From JALYTY01 sp964546935 (lineage in GTDB: Bacteria > Vulcanimicrobiota > Vulcanimicrobiia > Vulcanimicrobiales > Vulcanimicrobiaceae): 64,000 nt of DNA. The notes beneath the pieces are model-generated. The model saw only the letters and a list, made by a program, of their open reading frames with translations. It was not told the origin of the DNA and ran no database searches. The translations under genes were made by a program, and so were the position numbers. The stretch is from assembly GCA_964546935.1 (NCBI GenBank), contig CAZJLJ010000004.1, positions 1-64,000 of the forward strand. The letters are read 5' to 3'. Below are positions 24,910-32,781 of the stretch, one piece after another (position 1 is the first letter of the stretch; each line of letters opens with the position of its first letter).

Positions 24910-26397
24910 ATGGTCGTTGAATACGGTTTGCGTCGGCTCGTCATTGTCGCCGCGGTCATGCTCGCCTCACTCCTGGAGACCCTGGACTCGACCATCGTCA
25001 ACGTGGCTTTGCCCACCATCGAGGGCAACATCGGCGCTTCGCTCGACGAGGGCATCTGGATCGTCACCGGCTACATCATTTCCAACGTCGTTTCCATCCC
25101 GCTGAACCCGCTGCTGATCCGATTGATGGGGCGCAAGACGTACTTTGCGATGTGCGTCATCGGCTTCACGGCTGCGTCACTGCTTTGCTCGACCGCACAC
25201 TCGCTGACAGTCCTCGTTGCGTTTCGCATCCTGCAGGGCGCCTTCGGAGGCGGATTGATCGCAACGTCGCAGGTCGTGATGCGCGAAACATTTCCACCGA
25301 AACAGTTGGGACTTAGTTCGGCCCTCTTCGCGATGGCACTAATCGTCGGGCCCGCGTTCGGTCCGGTCGCCGGCGGTTACCTCACCGACAATTTCTCGTG
25401 GGAATGGATCTTTGCGGTGAATTTGGTTCCCGGCACCATCGCAGCGATCGTGATCGTGACGATGCTTCGCGATCCGGCGGAACGCCAAGCAGTTAGAATC
25501 GACTGGACCGGCATCGCTTTATTAGCACTCGGTCTGGGCGCGTTGCAGTTCTTACTCGATAACGGCGAACGGCGCGACTGGTTCGATGACTCCGCGATTT
25601 TGACGGCGGGAATTACTTCGCTCGTATCGCTTGCTATTTTTGCCTGGTGGCAGTGGAGTGGAACGCCACGTCCGGTCGTTGATTTGCACGTTTTCCGGTT
25701 TCGCAGCGTCGCGACCGGTTCGTTACTCGCACTGGCATTCGGCGCTTTGATCTTCGCGCCGGCCATCATCATCCCGATTTATGCCTCATCGATCTTGGGA
25801 TACACGGCGCTCGATAGCGGGCTCCTGTTAGTCATTCGAGCCATACCAGTCGTTGTGCTCACGCCCGTATTCGCGACGCTTGCCGAACGCGGATCCGACG
25901 TGCGCTACATGCTCGGCGGCGGTTTTCTGCTGGGGGCCGTCTCCCTGTGGTGGCTTTACGGCGAAATGACCTCAAACGCTCCATTTGCAGCGCTTGCATG
26001 GCCGTTGTTATTCTCCGGTATCGCCCAATCGATGTTGCTCGTTCCGCTTATCATCGGCGTGCTGACGACGACACCGCCGGAATTGAACGGCCGTGTCTCG
26101 CCGATCATTACGCTCTCCGTGCAACTTGGCGGATCGATCGCAAGTGCGGCGAGTATCGCATTCTTCGATCGTCGCACCGCATTTCACGCGAACATACTCG
26201 CGTCTGCCGCGAACGCGCACCATTTATCTGCACTGAACGTACAGCAAACCGCTACATCCCTGGTGCAACTCGCTTCTCTTGTCAATCAACAAGCTACGAC
26301 GCTCGGCTTCGCGGACACAATTTTCGCAGTGGCGATCGTCGCGGCAATCGTTGCTCCTCTTGTCATCGCATTTCCACGATCGAAAGCGAGCGTGTAA
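24910..26397 (+). CDS. MFS multidrug exporter, DHA2 (EmrB/QacA) family
   Basis: 495 residues with about 14 membrane helices. It is probably a proton-driven efflux pump. Signature regions: LDSTIVNVALPTIEG in helix 1, the cytoplasmic loop after helix 2 with RLMGRKTYF, and the antiporter motif C region (ALIVGPAFGPVAGGYLTD). An ATG with GGGAGGCG just upstream supports this start. It shares a 1-bp overlap (TAATG) with the following small gene and is followed by a TetR regulator, so the three genes form a self-regulated efflux operon. It is a second paralogue of the truncated exporter at 1-202. Confidence 0.94.
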   Translation: MVVEYGLRRLVIVAAVMLASLLETLDSTIVNVALPTIEGNIGASLDEGIWIVTGYIISNVVSIPLNPLLIRLMGRKTYFAMCVIGFTAASLLCSTAHSLTVLVAFRILQGAFGGGLIATSQVVMRETFPPKQLGLSSALFAMALIVGPAFGPVAGGYLTDNFSWEWIFAVNLVPGTIAAIVIVTMLRDPAERQAVRIDWTGIALLALGLGALQFLLDNGERRDWFDDSAILTAGITSLVSLAIFAWWQWSGTPRPVVDLHVFRFRSVATGSLLALAFGALIFAPAIIIPIYASSILGYTALDSGLLLVIRAIPVVVLTPVFATLAERGSDVRYMLGGGFLLGAVSLWWLYGEMTSNAPFAALAWPLLFSGIAQSMLLVPLIIGVLTTTPPELNGRVSPIITLSVQLGGSIASAASIAFFDRRTAFHANILASAANAHHLSALNVQQTATSLVQLASLVNQQATTLGFADTIFAVAIVAAIVAPLVIAFPRSKASV

Positions 26398-26708
26398 TGT
26401 CCACCGCAGTCCCACTCGAAGCCTCGCTCAGCGAAGAACACGCGGCGTCGTTGTGCCAAATGGAGTTCGACCTCCGGCGCGCCGGCATCCCGGCCTCGAA
26501 AGTCGCTTCGTCGCTTCATTGGTACGCGCAAGCGTTGAAGAACGCGTCAGCGGCTTCGTGGCGAGCGTTTTATCGCGAACTTTACCATGCCGTTCTAGAG
26601 GCCACGACGCCGGCGCCGGCTCTCGTCGCCATCCTCAACGACGATTTGGGCGTCCGGCTCTTCGACGAAGCGGCGCGGGCACGTATTCGCAACAGCTTCG
26701 CCGAATAG
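26397..26708 (+). CDS. Hypothetical protein between exporter and TetR
   Basis: 103 residues. Its ATG overlaps the exporter stop by one base (TAATG) and it ends 6 bp before the TetR start, so it is clearly part of the operon. It appears helical and soluble, with a conserved-looking core (LHWYAQALKNASAASWRAFYREL). I recognise no family. The order exporter, small protein, TetR suggests an accessory of the efflux unit, but nothing in the sequence says what it does. Confidence 0.75.
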   Translation: MSTAVPLEASLSEEHAASLCQMEFDLRRAGIPASKVASSLHWYAQALKNASAASWRAFYRELYHAVLEATTPAPALVAILNDDLGVRLFDEAARARIRNSFAE

Positions 26709-26714
26709 AGCTAC

Positions 26715-27350
26715 GTGAAGCAGGCGTACCATCACAACGATCTACGAAACGCGTTGATCGCCGAAGCCATCAAGGTGCTGGAAGAATCCGGCATCGGGGG
26801 GCTTACGCTTCGCGAACTGGCGCGGCGCCTTGGGGTTACGCACACCGCTCCGTACGCTCACTTCGCCGATAAGCAGCAGCTTCTGACCGGCGTGGCCGAC
26901 GTAGGCTTCGGGATGCTCGCGGACGAGCTGCTCGCCGCTCGAAACGCGCAGCCGGACCCGGCTGAGGCTTTCGTGGCAATGGCTGTCGCCTACGTTCGAT
27001 TTGCACAATCGAACCCCGACCTGTACCGCCTGATGTTTGTCGAAGCCGACCTTCAAGCCGGAGCCGACTGCGAGATGACGGAGCAGGCCGAGCGCGCTTT
27101 CCAAATATTGGTGGACGGCATCTCGCAATTGGGAACGCCGCTTCCCGTGCCTTCAGAGGAGCTTGCCGTTGCAGCGTGGGCCACGGTGCACGGCGCGGCG
27201 ATGCTGGAAATCGACAGTCGAATGCAGACGAAGACCGCGAAGTCCTCGGTTGAGCTTGTGACCCTGGCTTCCAAGGTGTTTCTGCGCGGAATGGGCGAAC
27301 CTCACCCCTCTGCCCTCGCACGCTACGGAGAACGCCCCGTTGAGCCATAA
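26715..27350 (+). CDS. TetR/AcrR regulator with WHG ligand domain
   Basis: 211 residues, GTG start. The helix-turn-helix is at about 25-60 (GLTLRELARRLGVTHTAPYA, then HFADKQQLL). The C-terminal half has the Trp/His/Gly-type signature (AVAAWATVHGAAMLEID) of the TetR_C_33/WHG group. Probably the repressor of its own operon through the palindrome at 24853-24865. The end overlaps the prs start by 11 bp. Confidence 0.9.
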   Translation: MKQAYHHNDLRNALIAEAIKVLEESGIGGLTLRELARRLGVTHTAPYAHFADKQQLLTGVADVGFGMLADELLAARNAQPDPAEAFVAMAVAYVRFAQSNPDLYRLMFVEADLQAGADCEMTEQAERAFQILVDGISQLGTPLPVPSEELAVAAWATVHGAAMLEIDSRMQTKTAKSSVELVTLASKVFLRGMGEPHPSALARYGERPVEP

Positions 27351-28356
27351 CCCCCTCGTCTTTAGCGGTAGCTCGAATCCGGCTCTCGCGGAGGAAATCG
27401 CGAAGAAGCTGAAGCTGCACGTCGGTAAGGCGTTGGTTTCCAAGTTTAAGAATGAAGAGACGCGCATCGAGATTCAAGAGAACGTCCGCGGCTCGGAAGT
27501 CTTCGTGATCCAGTCGATTTGCAAGGCTCCCAACGGGAACGGCGTCAACGACGCGCTGATGGAGCTGCTGCTGATGATAGACGCGCTTCGCCGTGCGTCC
27601 GCAGCTCGTATCACCGCGGTCATGCCGTACTACGGGTACGCGAAGCAAGACAAAAAGACGAAAGGCCGCGAGCCGATCTCCGCTAAGGTGATCGCAAACA
27701 TGCTGAAGATCTCCGGTGCGAAGCGAATCGTCACGATGGATCTTCATGCGGCGCAAATTCAGGGCTTCTTCGATCAGCCCGTCGACAATCTCATGGCATT
27801 GCCGACGCTGTGCAACTACCTGAAAAAAGAGGGCCTTTGCGAAGATCGCGTCGTGGTTGTTTCACCCGATGCGGGTGGCGTGCACCGCGCCGAACTTTTC
27901 GCGAAGCGGTTGAACAGTTCGCTTGCCATTGTATTCAAGCGCCGTCCCGAGCCGGACGTTTCCGAAGTTACCGATATCGTCGGTGACGTGGACGGCAAGA
28001 TCGCCGTGATCGTGGACGATATGATCTCCACAGGTGGAACGCTAGCAAAGGCGGCGGAGGCGATCAAGGCACGCGGAGCAACGCAGGTTTACACGGTCGC
28101 CACTCACGGTATCTTTGCCGGAGAAGCGATCGACGTGCTCGAGAAATCGGAAATCGAAAAGGTGATCGTCACCAATACGATTCCGTTTCCCGACGTGGAC
28201 GAGCATCCGAAGTTCGTGCAGCTTTCGATTGCGCAAACTTTCGCAGATGCCATCAGCCGCATCACGACGAATCGCTCCGTTTCTGAACTATTCAACAGCG
28301 AGGATGGGCCGCGCCCTAGCGAGCCGGTTTCCGCACCGGAGCCGGCTGCCGTCTAA
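27340..28356 (+). CDS. prs: Ribose-phosphate pyrophosphokinase
   Basis: 338 residues. It makes PRPP from ribose 5-phosphate and ATP for nucleotide, His and Trp synthesis. LVFSGSSNPALAEEIAKKL is the N-terminal strand, MDLHAAQIQGFFD the metal/ATP segment and VIVDDMISTGGTL the PRPP-binding loop. The start is TTG inside the end of the TetR gene. A C-terminal tail of about 20 residues rich in Pro and Glu extends beyond the usual end (family about 315). It begins a prs-rplY-pth run. Confidence 0.97.
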   Translation: MSHNPLVFSGSSNPALAEEIAKKLKLHVGKALVSKFKNEETRIEIQENVRGSEVFVIQSICKAPNGNGVNDALMELLLMIDALRRASAARITAVMPYYGYAKQDKKTKGREPISAKVIANMLKISGAKRIVTMDLHAAQIQGFFDQPVDNLMALPTLCNYLKKEGLCEDRVVVVSPDAGGVHRAELFAKRLNSSLAIVFKRRPEPDVSEVTDIVGDVDGKIAVIVDDMISTGGTLAKAAEAIKARGATQVYTVATHGIFAGEAIDVLEKSEIEKVIVTNTIPFPDVDEHPKFVQLSIAQTFADAISRITTNRSVSELFNSEDGPRPSEPVSAPEPAAV

Positions 28357-28388
28357 TCCTCTCGTTTTCCGGAGGTTACCGTACACGA

Positions 28389-29033
28389 GTGGCCAGCAAA
28401 GAACAGACTCTTCCGATCGAACAGCGCGAACGCACGGGCACCAGCGACGCGCATAGGCTACGCGCCGCCGGAAAAATTCCGGGCGTGCTCTATGGACACG
28501 GCGCGGCGCCGCTCCATCTTGCATTCGACGCGAAGACGTTCAACGATTTGGCGACGCATGGCGGCACGCACGGCGTGATTACGCTGACGCTGAACGGCAA
28601 GAAATCCGATACCGCGATGGTGCGCGAGATTCAACGCCATCCGGTGACGCACAAAGTAGAACATGTCGACTTGCAACGCGTTTCGGCACACGAAGCGGTT
28701 CGCGCCAAGGCTCCCGTCACCACCGTCGGCGTACCGCGTGGCGTTAGGGATTTCGGCGGCGTGATGGATGTGCTCGTACACGAGATCGAGATTGAAGGTC
28801 CGGTGGACGAGCTGCCGGATCACGTGGAAATCGACGTCAGCGAGCTTGGAATTCACCAGCACGCAACCGCGGGTGAAATCAAACTTGGGAAAAACATCAA
28901 GCTGCTGACGCCGCCCGATACGATCGTCGTTTCGGTCGATGCGTCGAAGACGGCGCGCCTGCTCGAAGAGGCCGGTGAACCGGCAGTGGAAGCGCAACCC
29001 GAGCTCATCGGGAAGCCGGAGGAGACGGCATAG
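28389..29033 (+). CDS. rplY: Large ribosomal subunit protein bL25 (Ctc form)
   Basis: 214 residues, GTG start behind GGAGG. The N-terminal domain (LRAAGKIPGVLYGHG) binds 5S rRNA. The C-terminal Ctc beta domain (about 95-185) and a short acidic tail make it the long, stress-type form of bL25. The order prs, rplY/ctc, pth is widespread in bacteria. Its stop codon TAG overlaps the proposed ATA start of pth (ATAG). Confidence 0.95.
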   Translation: MASKEQTLPIEQRERTGTSDAHRLRAAGKIPGVLYGHGAAPLHLAFDAKTFNDLATHGGTHGVITLTLNGKKSDTAMVREIQRHPVTHKVEHVDLQRVSAHEAVRAKAPVTTVGVPRGVRDFGGVMDVLVHEIEIEGPVDELPDHVEIDVSELGIHQHATAGEIKLGKNIKLLTPPDTIVVSVDASKTARLLEEAGEPAVEAQPELIGKPEETA

Positions 29034-29599
29034 CCACTGCTCCTCCGAGCCTGATCGTTGGATTGGGCAATCCCGGCAAAGAGTACGAAAGAACCCGGCA
29101 CAATGCCGGGTTCATGGTTGTCGACCAGTTGGCGCAACGTTACGGCATCTCGTCTTGGAAGAACAAAGACAGCGCGCGCCAAGCTTTCGACTCATCGCGC
29201 CGCGTTGTTCTCGTGGAACCGACCTCGTACATGAACCTGAGCGGTACGCCGGTACGGCTCATTTCGTCGTGGTACCGCACTCCGCCCGAAGACACGCTTG
29301 TGATCGTCGACGAATTGGATTTGCCGTTCGGAACGTTACGTATGCGTCCGTTCGGCGGTCACGGCGGCCACAATGGACTGCGCTCGATCATCGCGACGAT
29401 CGGCGATCGCTTCCCTCGCATCCGCGTGGGCGTGGGACGGCCGAAATACGATACCATCGATCACGTGCTCAGCCCGTTCTCCTCCGAGGAGGCGGCGCAG
29501 CTTCCAACGGTCGTCGAAGCGGCCGCGGAAGGCGCGGATATCTGGCGCGAACACGGGTTGGAACGCGCAATGCAGTACATTAACAACTGGAAACTTTAG
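29030..29599 (+). CDS. pth: Peptidyl-tRNA hydrolase, probable ATA start
   Basis: About 189 residues. It recycles tRNA from stalled peptidyl-tRNA. The core is intact: LIVGLGNPGKEYERTRHNAG, catalytic His in RHNAG, YMNLSGTPV, and VDELDLPFGTLRMRPFGGHGGHNGL. The first ATG/GTG/TTG in frame is TTG at 29063, which would delete the essential first strand LIVGL. No canonical start lies upstream, but ATA at 29030 sits exactly 7 bp after GGAGG (29018-29022) and overlaps the rplY stop. I therefore place the start there. CTG at 29051 is an alternative without a good Shine-Dalgarno sequence. Confidence 0.9.
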   Translation: MATAPPSLIVGLGNPGKEYERTRHNAGFMVVDQLAQRYGISSWKNKDSARQAFDSSRRVVLVEPTSYMNLSGTPVRLISSWYRTPPEDTLVIVDELDLPFGTLRMRPFGGHGGHNGLRSIIATIGDRFPRIRVGVGRPKYDTIDHVLSPFSSEEAAQLPTVVEAAAEGADIWREHGLERAMQYINNWKL

Positions 29600-29734
29600 G
29601 CTGGGTAGAACCGATATACTGGTAAAGGGAGGTGAGCCGCCTCGGAAACGTTTTCAGGGAAGACCTTCGTCCTCCGCGTCGACGACGCTACCGCGCGAGA
29701 CGCGAGCGCCACGCTTGTCGACGATCTTCACGTT

Positions 29735-30316
29735 TTGACCGAAAGAGAAGTGCGCCCCATCGTCGTGGCGCCGGACCCGCGAACCGCGCGTAACATCGTC
29801 CGTGCAATCAACCGGAGCACGAACGTAGCGCTCTCACTGAGCGGCTCGGATGCAGCGCTCATCCCGCACACGCCCAACGGCATCGGCCGGGTACAGCGGC
29901 GCATCCTCGATACGCTCACCGAAGCGGGGTACATTCCCGTCGTTGAACCAACGGCGTTCGCGGTCTTTTCGCAACACGATGCGGCGGTTGTAGCCGACGA
30001 CGTCGCGGCAGCAATTGCAAGCGCTTGCGAAGCCGCCAGAGCGATCTTCTTCCATCGAGCCGGCGGTATTCCCGACCCCGATACAAATGCGGTGATCAAT
30101 GAATTGACGCCGGCGGAAGCGCTTGCACTCGCGGATGATGAACGCATGCCGCACGATTTGCGCACCGCCGTTCGCGCTGCGGCACTCGGCGTTCGCAGCG
30201 GCATTCCCATCGCACAGATCATCGACGGACGCGTGGCGCACGCTGCAATTGTCGAATTGCTTACGACGCACCATCTGGGAACCCAGGTCGTAGGCGGACT
30301 GATTTTCGCGGCTTAA
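29735..30316 (+). CDS. Degenerate acetylglutamate-kinase-like protein (pseudokinase)
   Basis: The C-terminal two thirds clearly follow the amino-acid kinase fold of ArgB: AGYIPVVEP, a HDAAVVADDVAAAIA segment where NADxxAxAxA is expected, INELTPAEA, and IIDGRVAHAAIVELL near the end. Homology continues upstream of the first canonical start: 29657-29734 encodes GKTFVLRVDDA and a helix aligning with the kinase N-terminus. That stretch is bounded by TGA at 29633 and has no ATG, GTG or TTG before 29735. The phosphate-binding KxGG and HGGGP loops are replaced (LRVDDA, VAPDP), so kinase activity is unlikely. The coordinates are the minimal frame; the true start may be non-canonical or require a one-base correction in TTTT at 29651. 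Confidence 0.65.
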   Translation: MTEREVRPIVVAPDPRTARNIVRAINRSTNVALSLSGSDAALIPHTPNGIGRVQRRILDTLTEAGYIPVVEPTAFAVFSQHDAAVVADDVAAAIASACEAARAIFFHRAGGIPDPDTNAVINELTPAEALALADDERMPHDLRTAVRAAALGVRSGIPIAQIIDGRVAHAAIVELLTTHHLGTQVVGGLIFAA

Positions 30317-31578
30317 GGACAGCCCGGCGGCACGTGATTGATCGCCGCAATGCGTTCGGCAGGCGACGGATCGGATTCCAGAAAAAGGCGCGTGCCTACG
30401 CTCGGACACACTTCATCGAGACGTTGATCCGTTTGGCGCACGATGGCGCGAACTGCCGCATCGCGGTCGCCGGTAGCTGCAAGCGCGTAGCGGTCGGCAC
30501 TCCAAGAGAATCCGCGAAGAATCGAATTGTCGATCGGCGCTTCAATGATGTAGACGCATGCGATAAGCGCCGCGACGAGCGCTAAACGCGCGACAGGATC
30601 GTCATCGCGCCGGAAGCGGATGCGGTCGGCGATAAAAACCGCCAGAGCGATGCCGAAGATTACGAGCAACGCGTTATATCCCGCGACGCGCACGGGATCG
30701 TTCGCAGCAAGCTGTCCCACTTCTCGAGCGAAAATGAAGCGCAGCTCCGCGAGCGTGCTTCCCGCGATGAGCGAGTAGGGAATGACGATCCGGCGGCTTG
30801 GCCCAAGGCCTTGAATCTCGGCTTCACCGATCTGCGCGCGCTCCGGCTTCGTATCGATCACCGTTGGCACTGCGACGTGCGCTCGCGTTTCCAGTTGCTG
30901 CAGGACCGTCATATAAATTGACGGCATCGGCTTCTGCGCATCGATCGCCGGCGCGCTGACAAACGGCTGGATGTACGCCACCAAAAAGCTTCCCGCAACA
31001 ATCGCGAGCATCGTGTAGATATACCATTGATGCGTACGGTCGACCAGCCACAACACAAACGCCACCACGAGACCCGCAATGATCATCGAAACAATGGTAT
31101 TCAGCAACCACGTTGCGCCCCAAGTGTGCAACAGCAGCCCCGAAATGCCCATCACGCGGCCCACGCGGAAGATGTAAAACGACGGGATAAGCGCGGCAAG
31201 TCTCGCGATTAGCACAAGCGCAGCACCGAAAACAAATCGAACGAGAAATTCGTTGCGCAACCGCTTGCGCAACAGATCGCGCAGCCGTGCAGCGGTTCCG
31301 CTCTGCCAAAAATACGCGAGCGCGACGATTTGAAAAACGATGGTGCCGAGCCACCCCGGCACCATCCAGCGCGCAAGCCGTTGCGCCGCGAGTTGCCTGT
31401 CGCGGTCGACGAGTTTCGTGGCCGGAAGGTGTTCTAGTTGCGCCGGCGTGAGGGCATCGACGCGCCGGTCGAGCGCGTTTGGACGTGTTTCGGAAGCGCA
31501 CCCGTAATTGGGAGCAATAGCACCGGCAAGCACCAGGGCGAGCGACACGATTAGCGTCAGGCGGCGAAAGACCGTCAT
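30313..31578 (-). CDS. M48-family-like membrane protein lacking the zinc motif
   Basis: 421 residues with an N-terminal hydrophobic signal/anchor, further helices in the first half (VLALAYFW region, FLVRFVFGAALVLIARLAAL, a segment near MIIAGLVVAFVLWLV) and two later ones. The layout and the SWSADRYAL segment match Ste24/HtpX-type M48 metalloproteases. Where HExxH should be, the sequence reads AREVGQLAAND, so both zinc histidines are lost while the Glu remains. Probably a non-catalytic homologue. It overlaps the pseudokinase gene by 4 bp, tail to tail. Confidence 0.75.
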   Translation of the reverse strand: MTVFRRLTLIVSLALVLAGAIAPNYGCASETRPNALDRRVDALTPAQLEHLPATKLVDRDRQLAAQRLARWMVPGWLGTIVFQIVALAYFWQSGTAARLRDLLRKRLRNEFLVRFVFGAALVLIARLAALIPSFYIFRVGRVMGISGLLLHTWGATWLLNTIVSMIIAGLVVAFVLWLVDRTHQWYIYTMLAIVAGSFLVAYIQPFVSAPAIDAQKPMPSIYMTVLQQLETRAHVAVPTVIDTKPERAQIGEAEIQGLGPSRRIVIPYSLIAGSTLAELRFIFAREVGQLAANDPVRVAGYNALLVIFGIALAVFIADRIRFRRDDDPVARLALVAALIACVYIIEAPIDNSILRGFSWSADRYALAATGDRDAAVRAIVRQTDQRLDEVCPSVGTRLFLESDPSPAERIAAINHVPPGCP

Positions 31579-31614
31579 GTGGCGCTGTTTCGCGCCCGGT
31601 TACTAGATAGCTTC

Positions 31615-32712
31615 CTATCTATATGTTGAGAATGCGGTCCCGTTCACGGAGAAAGATACGCGATTGCGACCTGTCCGCTTACTGTGATACATCGCCGCAT
31701 CGGCAGTCTCGAGCAGTTCGCTTGCGCTGCGAGCATCGTACGGAAAGGTCGCAACGCCAATGCTCGCCGTGATCTCTAGGGGCAGGCCGAAATCGTGGCG
31801 CCGTACCGCCTCACAGAAGGCTTGTGCGCGTTCTATGGCTACCGTCTTTTGCGCATCGAAGAGCAGCGCGCAAAACTCGTCGCCGCCATTGCGGCCCACA
31901 ATATCGACCTCGGGCACGGTGTGGGCACGCATCAACTCGGCCATCGTCTGCAAAACGGAATCGCCGGCGGCGTGGCCATGCTCGTCATTCACGGTTTTGA
32001 AACGGTCGGTATCTATAAACCAAAGCGTCATGACGTTTGGCTTGCCGCGACGGGCACGATCGACTTCTTCAGCGAGCCGCGCACGAAAGGCTCGCGGTGT
32101 GAAAAGTCCGGTCAATCCATCGTACGTTGCATCGGCGCGATCGGCCTCACGTTCCACTGCAAGAGCATACGGCGACGTAGCGTGTTCGATCGTGCGAACG
32201 ATGGTTTCTTCCGAGGCGAGCGCTCCACTGCAGGATGACGATACGTAGACCACTCCGCGGAGACCGGTGCCGTCTAGCATCGGCACAGCAAGCCCGCAGC
32301 GGTCGGTGGGAATCATCGTTCCTTCGGAACCGCCGGCGCGATGTCCGGAAATTGCGGCTCGAGCCGGTAGAAACGCGACGGCGTCGCGACGAATACGAAC
32401 CCGCTCGTAATGACGCGCCCGTTCACCGCTTGCATACACGCATGCCAGTTCTTCGCCATCTGTCAAGAGCACGAGAAATGAATCGACTCGAGGATCCAAC
32501 GCGCGTATCGCCTTGTCGAGCGCTTGAATCACGGCCATGCTGGAAACACGCGACGCGTCGAGCAGCGAACGAACGGCTGCGAGGACGTTTTCTTCGCGTA
32601 AACGGCGTTCGCGATCGCGGAGCGCACGAGTGCGCGATCGCTGCCGGAGGATCCGCGCTCCCAACAGCACGGCGAAGGGTACGCCGAAGAGAAAAATCAA
32701 TACGCCTGACAT
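31615..32712 (-). CDS. Membrane-anchored diguanylate cyclase (GGDEF)
   Basis: About 365 residues from the ATG at 32712. An outer start at 32826 would overlap the divergent gene. One N-terminal helix (MSGVLIFLFGVPFAVLLGA) is followed by a basic coiled linker, a GAF-like sensory domain (about 60-200) and a C-terminal GGDEF domain with an intact NGGDEF active site and WFIDTDRFKTVND. It should make cyclic di-GMP. No RxxD inhibitory motif is evident just before the active site. No EAL partner lies nearby. Confidence 0.9.
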   Translation of the reverse strand: MSGVLIFLFGVPFAVLLGARILRQRSRTRALRDRERRLREENVLAAVRSLLDASRVSSMAVIQALDKAIRALDPRVDSFLVLLTDGEELACVYASGERARHYERVRIRRDAVAFLPARAAISGHRAGGSEGTMIPTDRCGLAVPMLDGTGLRGVVYVSSSCSGALASEETIVRTIEHATSPYALAVEREADRADATYDGLTGLFTPRAFRARLAEEVDRARRGKPNVMTLWFIDTDRFKTVNDEHGHAAGDSVLQTMAELMRAHTVPEVDIVGRNGGDEFCALLFDAQKTVAIERAQAFCEAVRRHDFGLPLEITASIGVATFPYDARSASELLETADAAMYHSKRTGRNRVSFSVNGTAFSTYR

Positions 32713-32781
32713 TGCTCTGGTTCCAAGCAGTGCCCCCGTTGCGAGGCAGCCGGACACGCTGAAGTTTTCAAAAGAGAGATC

